Positions 26,286 to 35,437 of a DNA stretch of 57,557 nucleotides are shown here, piece by piece. The position numbers and the translations under genes are program-made. Source of the stretch: Sulfurivirga sp964427185 (GTDB taxonomy: Bacteria > Pseudomonadota > Gammaproteobacteria > Thiomicrospirales > Thiomicrospiraceae); the NCBI GenBank assembly GCA_964427185.1, contig CAYRSN010000004.1, positions 1 to 57,557 on the forward strand, given 5' to 3'. Position 1 is the first letter of the stretch. The number at the start of each line of letters is the position of its first letter. Below the pieces are notes generated by a model that made no database searches, was not told the DNA's origin, and saw only the letters and a program-made list of their open reading frames with translations.

Positions 26286-28418
26286 ATGAAGAGGCTTTGG
26301 ATCTTGCTGAGTGTTTTTCTAATAGGCTGCCAGCAGCCTTGGAATAATCCCTACCCGGAAGAAGTAACAGCACAGCCGATTGTATTGCGGGCGTTTTCCG
26401 CACCGCCGAAACATCTGGATCCGGTGGTTTCCTATAGCTCCAATGAGTGGAGCATTATCAGTCAAATTTACGAACCGCCTTTGCAGTATGCTTATTTAAA
26501 GCAGCCTTATGAGCTGGTGCCTTTAACGCTGAAGCAGATGCCGGAGGTACATTATCTGGATGCTGAGGGCAGACGTGTCACGGCAGAAAAAGCTGTCTAT
26601 TCAGAATATACACTGCGCTTGCGGGAAGATATCTACTATCAGCCGCATCCTGCTTTTATGGATGAATACAGGCAGCTGGCACCAGAGGTGATTGCGACAT
26701 TAAACAGCCCTTATGCGCTGCACAGTGATGCAAGCCGCTCCCTTCGGGCGGAAGATTATGTGTACGCTATTAAACGCATGGGCGTGCGCGCCTATCAGTC
26801 TCCTGTGCTGGATGTGTTGATGCAGTATATTGTGGGGTTGAAAGAGTATAGTAAAAACATCTCGCAAATATATGAAAACTGGAAGAAAACTCATCCTGAA
26901 GGCGGTTTTTTTGATTTGCGTGCCTATCCACTTGCCGGAGTGCAGGCAGTGGATGATCACACTGTGGTGATTCGTATTAAAGGGCGCTATCCTCAGTTTC
27001 GTTACTGGCTGGCCATGAACTTTTTTGCGCCTATCCCGTGGGAGGTGGATGCTTTTTACAGTCAGCCGGGCATGAAGCAGCGCAATCTGATGCTGGATCA
27101 GTGGCCAGTGGGGACAGGTCCCTATATGTTGGTGGAAAATAATCCCAACCTGCGTATGCGCCTGGTACCAAATCCTAATTTTCACGAGGAGCGCTATCCC
27201 TGTGAAGCCAGTGCATCGGTGCCGCAAAGGTTGCTTGAAGACTGTGGCAAGCCCTTACCATTAAATGCGGGTATTCTGTACTCGCTGGAAAAAGAAGGGG
27301 TGCCTTACTGGAATAAGTTTTTACAAGGATATTATGATGCCTCCGGTGTCTCTTCTGATGCCTTTGATCAGGCAGTGCAGCTTTCTTCTACCGGCGATAT
27401 AGGGCTGACACCGGCTATGAAGGAGAAGGGGATTCGCTTTTTAGGGGGCGTGCAACCGACTATTATTTATTTCGGTTTCAATATGTTAGACCCAGTGATT
27501 GGCACACTGGATGCGCGAAAAAGAAAGCTGCGCCAGGCAATCAGTATTGCGGTGAATATGGAAAACTATATTTCCATTTTTCTGAATGGCCGCGGCGTTG
27601 TGGCACAAGGCCCGATCCCACCGGGTGTATTCGGCTATCAGCCTCCTCCAGCAGGCATGAACCCGGTCGTCTATCAACGGCAGGCAGATCAAATGGTGCG
27701 CAAGCCCTTGGAGGCTGCAAAACAGTTATTACGTGAGGCGGGCTACCCGGACGGCATTGACCCGGCCACAGGAAAGCCGTTGAAGCTTTATTTTGAGGCG
27801 GTGGGCAGCGGACCGGATGACAAGGCGCGTATGGATTGGCTACGCAAACAGTTTGCCCAGCTGGGTATTGACCTGGTCATCCGTGCCACGGATTACAACC
27901 GTTTTCAGGAAAAAATGCGCCAGGGTAAGGGGCAAATCTTTATGTGGGGCTGGAATGCAGACTATCCGGATCCGGAAAATTTCCTGTTTCTGCTCTATGG
28001 CGGTAATGCGGTGACACCTACAGGCGGCAGTGGGGTGAACTATGCGAACTACCAGAACCCGGAATTTGACCGCCTGTTTGAGAAAATGCAGCGTATGCCG
28101 GATGGGGAGGCGCGCTTGAGAGTGATTGAGAAAATGATCCGTATTGTGCAGCAGGATGCCCCTTGGATATTCGGTTTTTATCCCAAGGGGCTGGCGTTAT
28201 ATCACCGCTGGTATCACAACGCCTGGCCCAATATGATGGCGAATAATACGGCCAAATATCTGCGTGTGGATGCACAGGCACGGATGGCGGCGCAGCAGGC
28301 GTGGAACCCACCTGCTTACTGGGCGTTGTGGCTGCTGCTGATGAGCGCGGTGGGTCTGGGAGTGTTTGCCGTAAGTTTATATCGTCAACGCCAGAGAAGG
28401 CGGGTCGTGCGATGCTGA
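26286..28418 (+). CDS. ABC transporter solute-binding lipoprotein (family 5), with C-terminal membrane helix
   Basis: 710 aa from ATG 26286 (713 from ATG 26277). Periplasmic binding component of a peptide/nickel-class importer. Lipoprotein signal with lipobox LIGC near residue 17. The SBP_bac_5 fold spans most of the protein (e.g. LRAEDYVYAIKRM, GTGPYMLVENNPN, LRQAISIAVNMENYIS, WGWNADYPDPENFL). Unusually, the last 40 residues form a hydrophobic helix with a basic end (ALWLLLMSAVGLGVFAVSLY, then RQRQRRR), so the protein may be anchored at both ends. It is first in a yejABEF-like operon. The cargo is probably peptides; nickel cannot be excluded. Confidence 0.85.
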   Translation: MKRLWILLSVFLIGCQQPWNNPYPEEVTAQPIVLRAFSAPPKHLDPVVSYSSNEWSIISQIYEPPLQYAYLKQPYELVPLTLKQMPEVHYLDAEGRRVTAEKAVYSEYTLRLREDIYYQPHPAFMDEYRQLAPEVIATLNSPYALHSDASRSLRAEDYVYAIKRMGVRAYQSPVLDVLMQYIVGLKEYSKNISQIYENWKKTHPEGGFFDLRAYPLAGVQAVDDHTVVIRIKGRYPQFRYWLAMNFFAPIPWEVDAFYSQPGMKQRNLMLDQWPVGTGPYMLVENNPNLRMRLVPNPNFHEERYPCEASASVPQRLLEDCGKPLPLNAGILYSLEKEGVPYWNKFLQGYYDASGVSSDAFDQAVQLSSTGDIGLTPAMKEKGIRFLGGVQPTIIYFGFNMLDPVIGTLDARKRKLRQAISIAVNMENYISIFLNGRGVVAQGPIPPGVFGYQPPPAGMNPVVYQRQADQMVRKPLEAAKQLLREAGYPDGIDPATGKPLKLYFEAVGSGPDDKARMDWLRKQFAQLGIDLVIRATDYNRFQEKMRQGKGQIFMWGWNADYPDPENFLFLLYGGNAVTPTGGSGVNYANYQNPEFDRLFEKMQRMPDGEARLRVIEKMIRIVQQDAPWIFGFYPKGLALYHRWYHNAWPNMMANNTAKYLRVDAQARMAAQQAWNPPAYWALWLLLMSAVGLGVFAVSLYRQRQRRRVVRC

Positions 28419-29389
28419 ATTATCTGTTACGACGGCTCCTGTATGCGATTCCTATTTTGATCGGGGTGAATCTGATTACCTTTGCCCTGTTTTTCATGGT
28501 GAATACACCGGATGATATGGCGCGTATTCACCTGGGCGCTAAGCAGACCACGCCTGAAATGATTGAAGCCTGGAAAGCTTCGCACGGCTATGATAAGCCG
28601 CTGTTCTGGAATACTCATGCTACAGGCGTACAGGCGTTAACGGATACGCTTTTTTATCAGGAGAGCGTGAAGCTCTTTACCTTTGATTTCGGCCTGTCTG
28701 ACAGCGGGCGGGATATCGTATCTGACATCAAACAGCGCATGTGGCCTTCACTGGCACTGGCTGTGCCGACTTTTGTGCTGGGATTGTGGGTGAATATTAC
28801 GCTGGCGTTGGCAGTTGTGCTGTTTCGCTATTCGGCTGTGGATCGCGCAGCTTTGGTTGCGGCCGTGCTGCTGATGTCTGTATCAGGCCTGTTTTACATT
28901 ATCGGTGGGCAGGTGCTGGTCAGCAAGGTTTTACATTTGACTCCCATTTCCGGTTATCAGCCGGGCGCGGATGCATGGCGGTTTTTGATCCTGCCAGTGC
29001 TGATCGGCGTGTTTTCAGGGATTGGCAGCGGTCTGCGCTGGTACCGCACCCTGTTTTTGGAGGAGGTGAATAAAGACTATGTGCGCACCGCACGTGCCAA
29101 AGGTCTCAGTGAGTGGGCGGTGATGCGTCGGCATGTTTTCAGAAATGGCTTGCTGCCTATTCTCACTGGGGTCGTTGTGGTGATTCCAACGCTGTTTATG
29201 GGCTCGTTGGTTATGGAAAGCTTTTTTGGTATTCCGGGGTTGGGAAGTTACACCATTGAGGCCATTCAGGGGCAGGACTTCGCGATTGTGAAGGCCATGG
29301 TGTTTCTGGGAGCAGTGCTCTATATTCTGGGGTTGATGTTAACGGACATCGCCTATGCCTGGGCGGATCCACGGGTGAGGTTTAAATGA
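28412..29389 (+). CDS. ABC transporter permease, YejB/DppB-like
   Basis: 325 aa from ATG 28412, which overlaps the binding-protein stop by 7 bp. Inner-membrane permease with six predicted helices. It opens with the family's LLRRLLYAIPILIGVNLITFAL and has the long periplasmic loop and the EAA loop DYVRTARAKGLSEWAVMRRHVFRNGLLPI that contacts the ATPase. Closest in style to YejB of the yejABEF system. The stop overlaps the next gene by 4 bp. Confidence 0.9.
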   Translation: MLNYLLRRLLYAIPILIGVNLITFALFFMVNTPDDMARIHLGAKQTTPEMIEAWKASHGYDKPLFWNTHATGVQALTDTLFYQESVKLFTFDFGLSDSGRDIVSDIKQRMWPSLALAVPTFVLGLWVNITLALAVVLFRYSAVDRAALVAAVLLMSVSGLFYIIGGQVLVSKVLHLTPISGYQPGADAWRFLILPVLIGVFSGIGSGLRWYRTLFLEEVNKDYVRTARAKGLSEWAVMRRHVFRNGLLPILTGVVVVIPTLFMGSLVMESFFGIPGLGSYTIEAIQGQDFAIVKAMVFLGAVLYILGLMLTDIAYAWADPRVRFK

Positions 29390-30684
29390 GCCTGGTCATA
29401 CTGTGGACCGATGCATTGATTTGGTTGCTGGCGGGCATGCTGGTGCTATGGGGGCATGTGGCTGTGCAGGATCGCATGAACCGTCAGCGCTGGCAACAGG
29501 TCTTTGCAAGTCCTATTGCGCTGGTCAGTGCTTTGGTGCTGCTGGCTTATGTGGCCGTGGCGCTGTTGGATTCTATTCATTTCCGTCTGGAAAGTGGGCA
29601 GCTGCGCAGTGTGCTGGATATGCTTTTTATCCATTTGCTTGAAAATACGGAGCGCACCTATTCAGCCCCTTTTGCTACCCATGAATATGTCAAATCTGTT
29701 ATTGAGCAAAATGGTCAAGTGGTGCAGACTTACCTGCCCTTGGTGCATGTACAGCCTGAACAGCTCTGGCCGGATATTTTTAAAGGTCTGGCGTTAGGCG
29801 GAGTACTGACAGCTTTGCTCTGGTTGCTGGTCAAAGGGGTCTCCCACTTTTTTGCAAATTCGATTTTTGCGCTTGCGGATAAAAAGCTTCTTTGGCGCAC
29901 AATTTGGCTGATTTTGACAGTTTTCAGCCTTTTATGGGCGCTCAGCCAGCATTTTCATGTGTTTGGCACGGATAAGGTGGGTAATGATGTACTCTATCAG
30001 GCGCTTAAGTCTATTCGTACAGGAGTGCTGATCGGTACACTGACGACTTTGCTGATGCTGCCGTTTGCGATCGCGCTGGGGGTGATGGCTGGGTACTTTA
30101 AAGGTAAGGTGGATGATGTCATCCAGTATCTTTACACCACTTTGAATGCGATCCCGGGCGTGTTGCTGATTGCCGCTGCCGTTCTGGTTATGCAGGGAAT
30201 GCTGGAAACCCATCCGGAATGGTTCGGCACGCTGGAGGAGCGGGCGGATCTGCGCTTGCTGTTTCTGACGTTGATTTTGGGCTTGACCAGCTGGACGGGG
30301 CTGTGTCGCTTATTACGCGCTGAAACGTTAAAGCTTTCTCAGTTGGAGTATGTAACCGCTGCCCGTGCGTTAGGTGCCGGGCATGGGCGTATTTTGTTCC
30401 GCCATATTACGCCTAATTTGATGCATTTGGTATTGATTGCCATTGTTTTGGATTTCAGTGCGCTGGTGCTGGCAGAGGCGGTGCTGAGCTATGTAGGAGT
30501 GGGGGTAGATCCGACGATGAACAGCTGGGGCAATATGATTAACGCCGCACGTTTGGAGATGGCTCGGGAGCCGATGGTATGGTGGTCGCTTGCGGCAGCT
30601 TTTGTCTTTATGTCAACACTGGTGCTGGCTGCTAATTTGCTGTCAGACCGTATTCAACAAGTATTTAATCCACGGAATGGCTGA
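29386..30684 (+). CDS. ABC transporter permease, YejE/DppC-like
   Basis: 432 aa, long for the family. Second inner-membrane permease; EAA loop LEYVTAARALGAGHGRILFRHITPNLMH near residues 325-350. A large N-terminal section (about 60-190) with two hydrophobic spans precedes the core. Within it, KGVSHFFANSIFALADKK is encoded by a dispersed repeat copy (29833-29872). Coupled by 4 bp to the preceding permease and by 1 bp to the ATPase gene. Confidence 0.88.
   Translation: MSLVILWTDALIWLLAGMLVLWGHVAVQDRMNRQRWQQVFASPIALVSALVLLAYVAVALLDSIHFRLESGQLRSVLDMLFIHLLENTERTYSAPFATHEYVKSVIEQNGQVVQTYLPLVHVQPEQLWPDIFKGLALGGVLTALLWLLVKGVSHFFANSIFALADKKLLWRTIWLILTVFSLLWALSQHFHVFGTDKVGNDVLYQALKSIRTGVLIGTLTTLLMLPFAIALGVMAGYFKGKVDDVIQYLYTTLNAIPGVLLIAAAVLVMQGMLETHPEWFGTLEERADLRLLFLTLILGLTSWTGLCRLLRAETLKLSQLEYVTAARALGAGHGRILFRHITPNLMHLVLIAIVLDFSALVLAEAVLSYVGVGVDPTMNSWGNMINAARLEMAREPMVWWSLAAAFVFMSTLVLAANLLSDRIQQVFNPRNG
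29833..29872 (+). repeat. dispersed terminator-like repeat, copy C (inside permease gene)
   Basis: AAAGGGGTCTCCCAC, T6, GCAAATTCGA, T5 GC. It matches the hairpin-core/double-T-tract pattern of copies A, B and D, here on the coding strand of the permease, with the stem shortened. It lies in the poorly conserved N-terminal part of the protein. Confidence 0.55.
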
Positions 30685-32306
30685 TGCAGACTGTACTGGA
30701 CGTTCAAGCGCTTAGCGTACGCACCCGTAAGGGAGAAGACATCCTTAACGGTGTTTCGTTTCAGTTGAAAAAGGGAGAAGTGTTCGCGCTGGTGGGAGAA
30801 AGCGGATCGGGTAAATCCATGACAGCGCTGGCGCTGATGCGGCTTTTGCCCGAAGCCTTATGTGTTCAGGGGGGGCGGGTGCTGCTTGGGCAGGAGGATT
30901 TATTGCAGTTGCCCGAGGCGCAGATGCAGCAGGTGCGTGGGCGCCGCATAGCCATGATTTTTCAAGAGCCTATGAGTGCATTGAATCCTGTCATGCGGGT
31001 TGGGGAGCAGATTGCAGAAGTATTGCGGCTTCATCTTGGGCTACGGGGTAAGCAGCTGGTGAAACGTGTGGCGGCACTGCTGAAAGAAGTGGAAATTCCT
31101 GATCCGGAAAAGCGGATGCACTGGTACCCGCATCAGTTTTCCGGCGGACAGAAGCAGCGGGTGATGATTGCCATGGCACTGGCTTGTGAGCCGGAAATAC
31201 TCATTGCGGATGAGCCTACCACAGCGTTGGATGTTTCCATTCAGGCACAGATTCTGCGGCTTTTGAAAACACTGCAACAGAAACACGCCATGAGTGTGCT
31301 GTTCATTACCCATGATATGGGGGTTGTGGCGGAAATTGCGGATCGAGTTGGTGTGATGTATCAGGGAGAGCTGGTGGAAACCGCGCCGGTTAAGCATTTT
31401 TTAACGACCCCGCAGCACCCTTATACGCAGCGTTTACTCCATAATGCTTTGCCGGTACGTGTTGAAAAGCCTCAGCCTGAAAAGCGAGCCTTGCTGGCCG
31501 TAGAAAACCTGAAAGTTTGGTTTCCCGTCAAAAAAAAGTTGTTTCGGCGTACGGTAGAGCATACCCGTGCAGTGGATGGAGTGGATTTTAAGATTTACCC
31601 TGCGGAAACCCTGGCTCTGGTAGGAGAGTCCGGCTCTGGCAAGAGCACACTGGGCATGGCTTTGCTCAGGCTGCTACCGGTCACAGCAGGTAGCATTATC
31701 TACGATCAGACAGATCTGGCAAAATTAAATGAAAAGCAAATGCGTGCCTACCGTAAAGATATTCAGGTGATTTTTCAGGATCCTTACGCTGCACTTAACC
31801 CCCGTATGACTGTCGGTGAGAGTATACGAGAAGGGATGGTCACGCTTAAAGTCGGGCCGCAGGAAAAGCAGGCGCAGCTGGCGCGCGTAGCACAGCTGCT
31901 GGAAAAGGTGGGGCTTAAGGCTGAACATATGCACCGCTATCCCCATGAGTTTTCTGGTGGACAGCGTCAGCGTATCGGTATTGCGCGGGCACTGGCAGTG
32001 GAGCCCAAGCTGATTGTGTGCGATGAGATTACCAGTGCGCTGGATGTCAGTGTGCGCGCGCAGATTCTGGACTTGCTGAACCAGCTTCAATCGGAAGCGG
32101 GCGTCAGTTATCTGTTTATTACGCACGATCTTTCCATTTTGCCGCGTATTGCGCACCGCGTTGCCGTCATGGAACGGGGACGGATTGTGGAGCAGGGCGC
32201 TGTTCAGCAGGTGCTGACGGCACCTGAGCATGCTTATACGCAGAAGCTCCTGCGCGCAGCGCCTCAGCTTGTTACAGACGCGCTTCAACACTTATATGCT
32301 AACTAA
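30684..32306 (+). CDS. ABC transporter ATP-binding protein, duplicated domain (YejF-like)
   Basis: 540 aa with two complete ATPase domains in one chain. Domain 1: Walker A GESGSGKSMTAL, signature FSGGQKQRVMIAMA, Walker B ILIADEPTTALD. Domain 2: GESGSGKSTLGMA, FSGGQRQRIGIARA, LIVCDEITSALD. Tandem fusion is typical of YejF and GsiA. It ends the four-gene transporter operon, 190 bp before the hydrogenase structural genes. Confidence 0.93.
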   Translation: MQTVLDVQALSVRTRKGEDILNGVSFQLKKGEVFALVGESGSGKSMTALALMRLLPEALCVQGGRVLLGQEDLLQLPEAQMQQVRGRRIAMIFQEPMSALNPVMRVGEQIAEVLRLHLGLRGKQLVKRVAALLKEVEIPDPEKRMHWYPHQFSGGQKQRVMIAMALACEPEILIADEPTTALDVSIQAQILRLLKTLQQKHAMSVLFITHDMGVVAEIADRVGVMYQGELVETAPVKHFLTTPQHPYTQRLLHNALPVRVEKPQPEKRALLAVENLKVWFPVKKKLFRRTVEHTRAVDGVDFKIYPAETLALVGESGSGKSTLGMALLRLLPVTAGSIIYDQTDLAKLNEKQMRAYRKDIQVIFQDPYAALNPRMTVGESIREGMVTLKVGPQEKQAQLARVAQLLEKVGLKAEHMHRYPHEFSGGQRQRIGIARALAVEPKLIVCDEITSALDVSVRAQILDLLNQLQSEAGVSYLFITHDLSILPRIAHRVAVMERGRIVEQGAVQQVLTAPEHAYTQKLLRAAPQLVTDALQHLYAN

Positions 32307-32495
32307 AACACTCTTTTTATGTGTAAACCAGTTGTGCTTTAAGTGTATACACAGTTTTCATTTGTTGTTTAAGGTTTATATTAGTGATTGGTTTAAGTTA
32401 ATGAAACTTAAGCAATAAGGTTATGTTGGCTTGCCTTGTGTTAGGTTGAGTAATGCTAACTTGATTATTTTTCAAAGCAAATAGAGGAGCGCCTT
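32307..32495. promoter_or_regulatory. control region upstream of hupSL
   Basis: AT-rich 189-bp spacer with no gene. It holds a perfect palindrome GTGTATACAC (32343-32352), an inverted repeat TTAAGTT-N5-AACTTAA (32393-32411) and, at 32427, TGGCTTG-N4-GTGTT, an imperfect sigma-54 -24/-12 (the -12 GC reads GT). GAGGAG precedes the hupS start. A sigma-54 promoter is expected because an NtrC-type activator (hupR) is in the locus, but the match is weak. Confidence 0.35.
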
Positions 32496-33575
32496 ATGGC
32501 CATTGAAACCTTCTACGAAGTCATGCGGCGTCAGGGGATTACCCGTCGCAGCTTTCTGAAGTACTGCTCATTGACAGCCGCTGCCCTGGGACTGGGGCCA
32601 GCCTATGCCAACAAAATCGCCCATGCCATGGAAACCAAGCCTCGTATCCCCGTGATCTGGCTGCATGGCTTGGAGTGTACCTGTTGTTCAGAGTCCTTCA
32701 TCCGTTCTGCGCACCCATTGGTCAAAGATGTGGTGCTGTCGATGATCTCTCTTGATTATAACGATGTCTTGATGGCATCTGCAGGGCATCAGGCAGAAGC
32801 GATCTTGGAAGAGGTAAAAGAAAAGTATAAAGGCAACTACATTCTTGCCGTAGAAGGTAACCCACCTCTGAATGAAGACGGCATGTACTGTATCGTAGGC
32901 GGTAAGCCATTTACCCATCAGCTGGAAATGATGGCAGAAGATGCAAAAGCCATTATCTCCTGGGGTTCCTGTGCTGCATGGGGTTGTGTGCAGGCAGCCA
33001 AGCCGAATCCAACACAGGCAGTGCCTGTGCATAAGTTCCTGGGCTCAGGTTACGATAAGCCTATTATCAAAGTGCCGGGCTGCCCGCCGATTGCAGAGGT
33101 TATGACGGCAGTCATCACCTATATGCTCACCTTTGATCGTGTGCCGGAGCTGGACAACCAGGGTCGTCCGAAGATGTTCTACTCTCAGCGTATTCACGAC
33201 AAGTGCTACCGTCGTCCTCACTTCGATGCAGGTCAGTTTGTTGAGAAGTTCGACGATGAAGGTGCGCGCAAAGGTTACTGCTTGTATAAAGTAGGTTGTA
33301 AGGGGCCAACTTCCTATAACGCCTGCTCTACCATTCGCTGGAACGAAGGGGTCTCTTTCCCGATTCAGGCAGGTCATGGCTGTATCGGCTGCTCTGAAGA
33401 TGGCTTCTGGGATAAGGATTCATTCTATGGCCGCGATGCGGAACTGAATGCGTTTGGCATTGAAGCAAATGCTGATAAGATTGGTAAGACTGCAGCAGGT
33501 GTTGTAGGTGCAGCCATTGCGGCGCACGCTGCTGCAAGTGCAATTAAAGCTGCTGCAAAGAAGGGAGATGAATAA
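32496..33575 (+). CDS. hupS: [NiFe]-hydrogenase small subunit, O2-tolerant uptake type
   Basis: 359 aa. Electron-transfer subunit of the membrane-bound uptake hydrogenase. Tat signal RRSFLK at 17-22, with likely cleavage after AHA (residue 44). In mature numbering Cys17, 19 and 20 (ECTCCSES), Cys115 and Cys120 (GSCAAWGC) and a Cys in KVPGCPP make the six-cysteine proximal 4Fe-3S site of O2-tolerant enzymes. Later cysteines (CYRRPHF, GYCLYKVGCKGP, GCIGCSEDGFWD) bind the other clusters. A C-terminal Ala-rich helix is the membrane anchor. The stop overlaps the hupL start by 1 bp. Confidence 0.97.
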   Translation: MAIETFYEVMRRQGITRRSFLKYCSLTAAALGLGPAYANKIAHAMETKPRIPVIWLHGLECTCCSESFIRSAHPLVKDVVLSMISLDYNDVLMASAGHQAEAILEEVKEKYKGNYILAVEGNPPLNEDGMYCIVGGKPFTHQLEMMAEDAKAIISWGSCAAWGCVQAAKPNPTQAVPVHKFLGSGYDKPIIKVPGCPPIAEVMTAVITYMLTFDRVPELDNQGRPKMFYSQRIHDKCYRRPHFDAGQFVEKFDDEGARKGYCLYKVGCKGPTSYNACSTIRWNEGVSFPIQAGHGCIGCSEDGFWDKDSFYGRDAELNAFGIEANADKIGKTAAGVVGAAIAAHAAASAIKAAAKKGDE

Positions 33576-35389
33576 TGGCTGTCACAAAAACAGCAAACAA
33601 CTTTGAGCTTGATAATTCCGGCCGCCGCGTAGTGGTGGATCCGGTTACCCGTATTGAAGGCCACATGCGCTGCGAAGTGAATGTGGATGAAAACAACGTT
33701 ATCCGCAATGCCGTCTCTACCGGTACCATGTGGCGTGGCTTGGAAGTGATTCTGAAAGGGCGTGACCCGCGTGATGCCTGGGCGTTCGTGGAGCGTATCT
33801 GTGGTGTATGTACCGGTTGTCACGCATTGGCTTCTGTGTGTGCTGTAGAAGATGCGCTGGGGATTGAAATTCCTTATAACGCCTTTTTGATTCGTGAAAT
33901 GATGGCAAGAACGCTACAAATTCACGATCACGTTGTGCATTTCTATCATCTGCACGCATTGGATTGGGTAAATCCAATCAATGCGTTGAAAGCGGATCCG
34001 GTAGCGACTTCTGAGTTGCAGAAAGCGGTTTCTCCGCGTCATGCGAAATCCAGCCCGGGCTATTTCAAAGACATTCAGACTCGTATCAAGAAGTTTGTGG
34101 AAAGCGGGCAGTTGGGAATCTTCAAAAACGGATACTGGGACAACCCTGCCTATAAACTACCGCCCGAAGCTGACCTGATGGCGGTTACCCACTATCTTGA
34201 AGCGCTGGACTTCCAGAAAGAAGTGGTCAAGATCCACACGGTTTTTGGCGGTAGGAACCCGCATCCAAACTATCTGGTAGGTGGTATGCCTTGTGCCATT
34301 AATATGGATGATGACATGTCTGCTGGTGCACCACTGAATATGGAGCGCCTGAACTTTGTGCTGGCGCGTATTCAGGAAGCGCAGGAGTTCGTGAAGAACG
34401 TTTACCTGCCGGATGTGATTGCCATTGCCAGTCTGTATAAAGACTGGATGTATGGTGGCGGTATTGCCGGTCAGGCGGTCATGGATTACGGTGCTTATCC
34501 GCTGGCACCGGGTGATAAATCTACCGATCAGTTGCCCGGCGGTGCCATCATTAACGGCAACTGGAACGAAGTGCATCCGGTTGATCCGCGCGATCCTGAA
34601 CAAATTCAGGAGTTTGTGGCACACAGCTGGTACAGCTATCCGGATGAAACCAAAGGCCTGCACCCATGGGATGGTATCACTGATCCTAACTTTGACCTGG
34701 GTAATGCCAAAGGTACCAAAACTCATATTGAAGCAGTGGATGAAAATGCCAAGTACTCCTGGATCAAATCTCCACGCTGGCGCGGTCATGCTGTGGAAGT
34801 GGGCCCATTGGCACGCTACATTCTGGGCTACGTTCAGGGTGTGGAATACATTAAAGAGCAGTTGGATTCTTCTCTGGCACGCTTTAACCAGCTGGCCGGT
34901 ACGGATATTACCGACCTGAAGAAGTTCCTGCCGTCCACAATCGGTCGTACTTTGGCGCGTGCGCTGGAGGCCGAGCACTGTGCAGACATGATGCATGACG
35001 ACTGGCAGCGCCTGATTAAAAACATCAAAAACGGCGATCTGGCCACTGCCAACATGGATAAGTGGGATCCAAGCACCTGGCCGAAAGAAGCCAAGGGTGT
35101 GGGATTGGTGGCAGCACCCCGTGGTTCACTGGGTCACTGGATCGTTATCAAAGACGGTAAGATCGAAAACTATCAGGCGGTTGTGCCGTCCACTTGGAAC
35201 GGTTCACCACGTGACCCAATGGGCAATATCGGCGCATATGAAGCCTCTTTGCTTAACACGCCGATGGAGCGTCCTGACGAGCCGGTTGAAATTCTGCGCA
35301 CACTGCACAGCTTCGACCCATGTCTGGCATGTTCCACACACGTGATGAGTGAAGACGGTGAAGACCTGGCCAAGGTTACCGTTCGATAA
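33575..35389 (+). CDS. hupL: [NiFe]-hydrogenase large subunit
   Basis: 604 aa. Carries the Ni-Fe(CN)2CO site that splits H2. The N-terminal cysteine pair is in RICGVCTGCHALASV and the C-terminal pair in DPCLACSTH. The 15 residues after that His (VMSEDGEDLAKVTVR) are the extension removed by the HupD protease after nickel insertion. It has no signal peptide of its own and is exported with HupS by Tat. Adjacent to hupS with a TAATG overlap. Confidence 0.97.
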   Translation: MAVTKTANNFELDNSGRRVVVDPVTRIEGHMRCEVNVDENNVIRNAVSTGTMWRGLEVILKGRDPRDAWAFVERICGVCTGCHALASVCAVEDALGIEIPYNAFLIREMMARTLQIHDHVVHFYHLHALDWVNPINALKADPVATSELQKAVSPRHAKSSPGYFKDIQTRIKKFVESGQLGIFKNGYWDNPAYKLPPEADLMAVTHYLEALDFQKEVVKIHTVFGGRNPHPNYLVGGMPCAINMDDDMSAGAPLNMERLNFVLARIQEAQEFVKNVYLPDVIAIASLYKDWMYGGGIAGQAVMDYGAYPLAPGDKSTDQLPGGAIINGNWNEVHPVDPRDPEQIQEFVAHSWYSYPDETKGLHPWDGITDPNFDLGNAKGTKTHIEAVDENAKYSWIKSPRWRGHAVEVGPLARYILGYVQGVEYIKEQLDSSLARFNQLAGTDITDLKKFLPSTIGRTLARALEAEHCADMMHDDWQRLIKNIKNGDLATANMDKWDPSTWPKEAKGVGLVAAPRGSLGHWIVIKDGKIENYQAVVPSTWNGSPRDPMGNIGAYEASLLNTPMERPDEPVEILRTLHSFDPCLACSTHVMSEDGEDLAKVTVR

Positions 35390-35394
35390 TGCCA

Positions 35395-35420
35395 AGTGCC
35401 CCGCAATTTTGCGGGGTCTT
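35395..35420 (+). terminator. intercistronic hairpin between hupL and hupC
   Basis: CCCCGCAA-TT-TTGCGGGG begins a few bases after the hupL stop and is followed only by TCTT. Likely a partial terminator or mRNA stabiliser that lets hupSL be made in excess over downstream genes. Confidence 0.55.
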
Positions 35421-35437
35421 CAGAGAGGAGTTGCGTT

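Noticed and set aside
30765..30785. AAAAAGGGAGAAG in the ABC ATPase gene resembling the repeat in reverse
   Set aside because: It codes the universal LKKGEVFALVGESG stretch before Walker A.
33335..33362. GGGGTCTCTTTCCC in hupS, resembling the repeat core
   Set aside because: It codes the conserved NEGVSFPI of hydrogenase small subunits and has no T-tracts.
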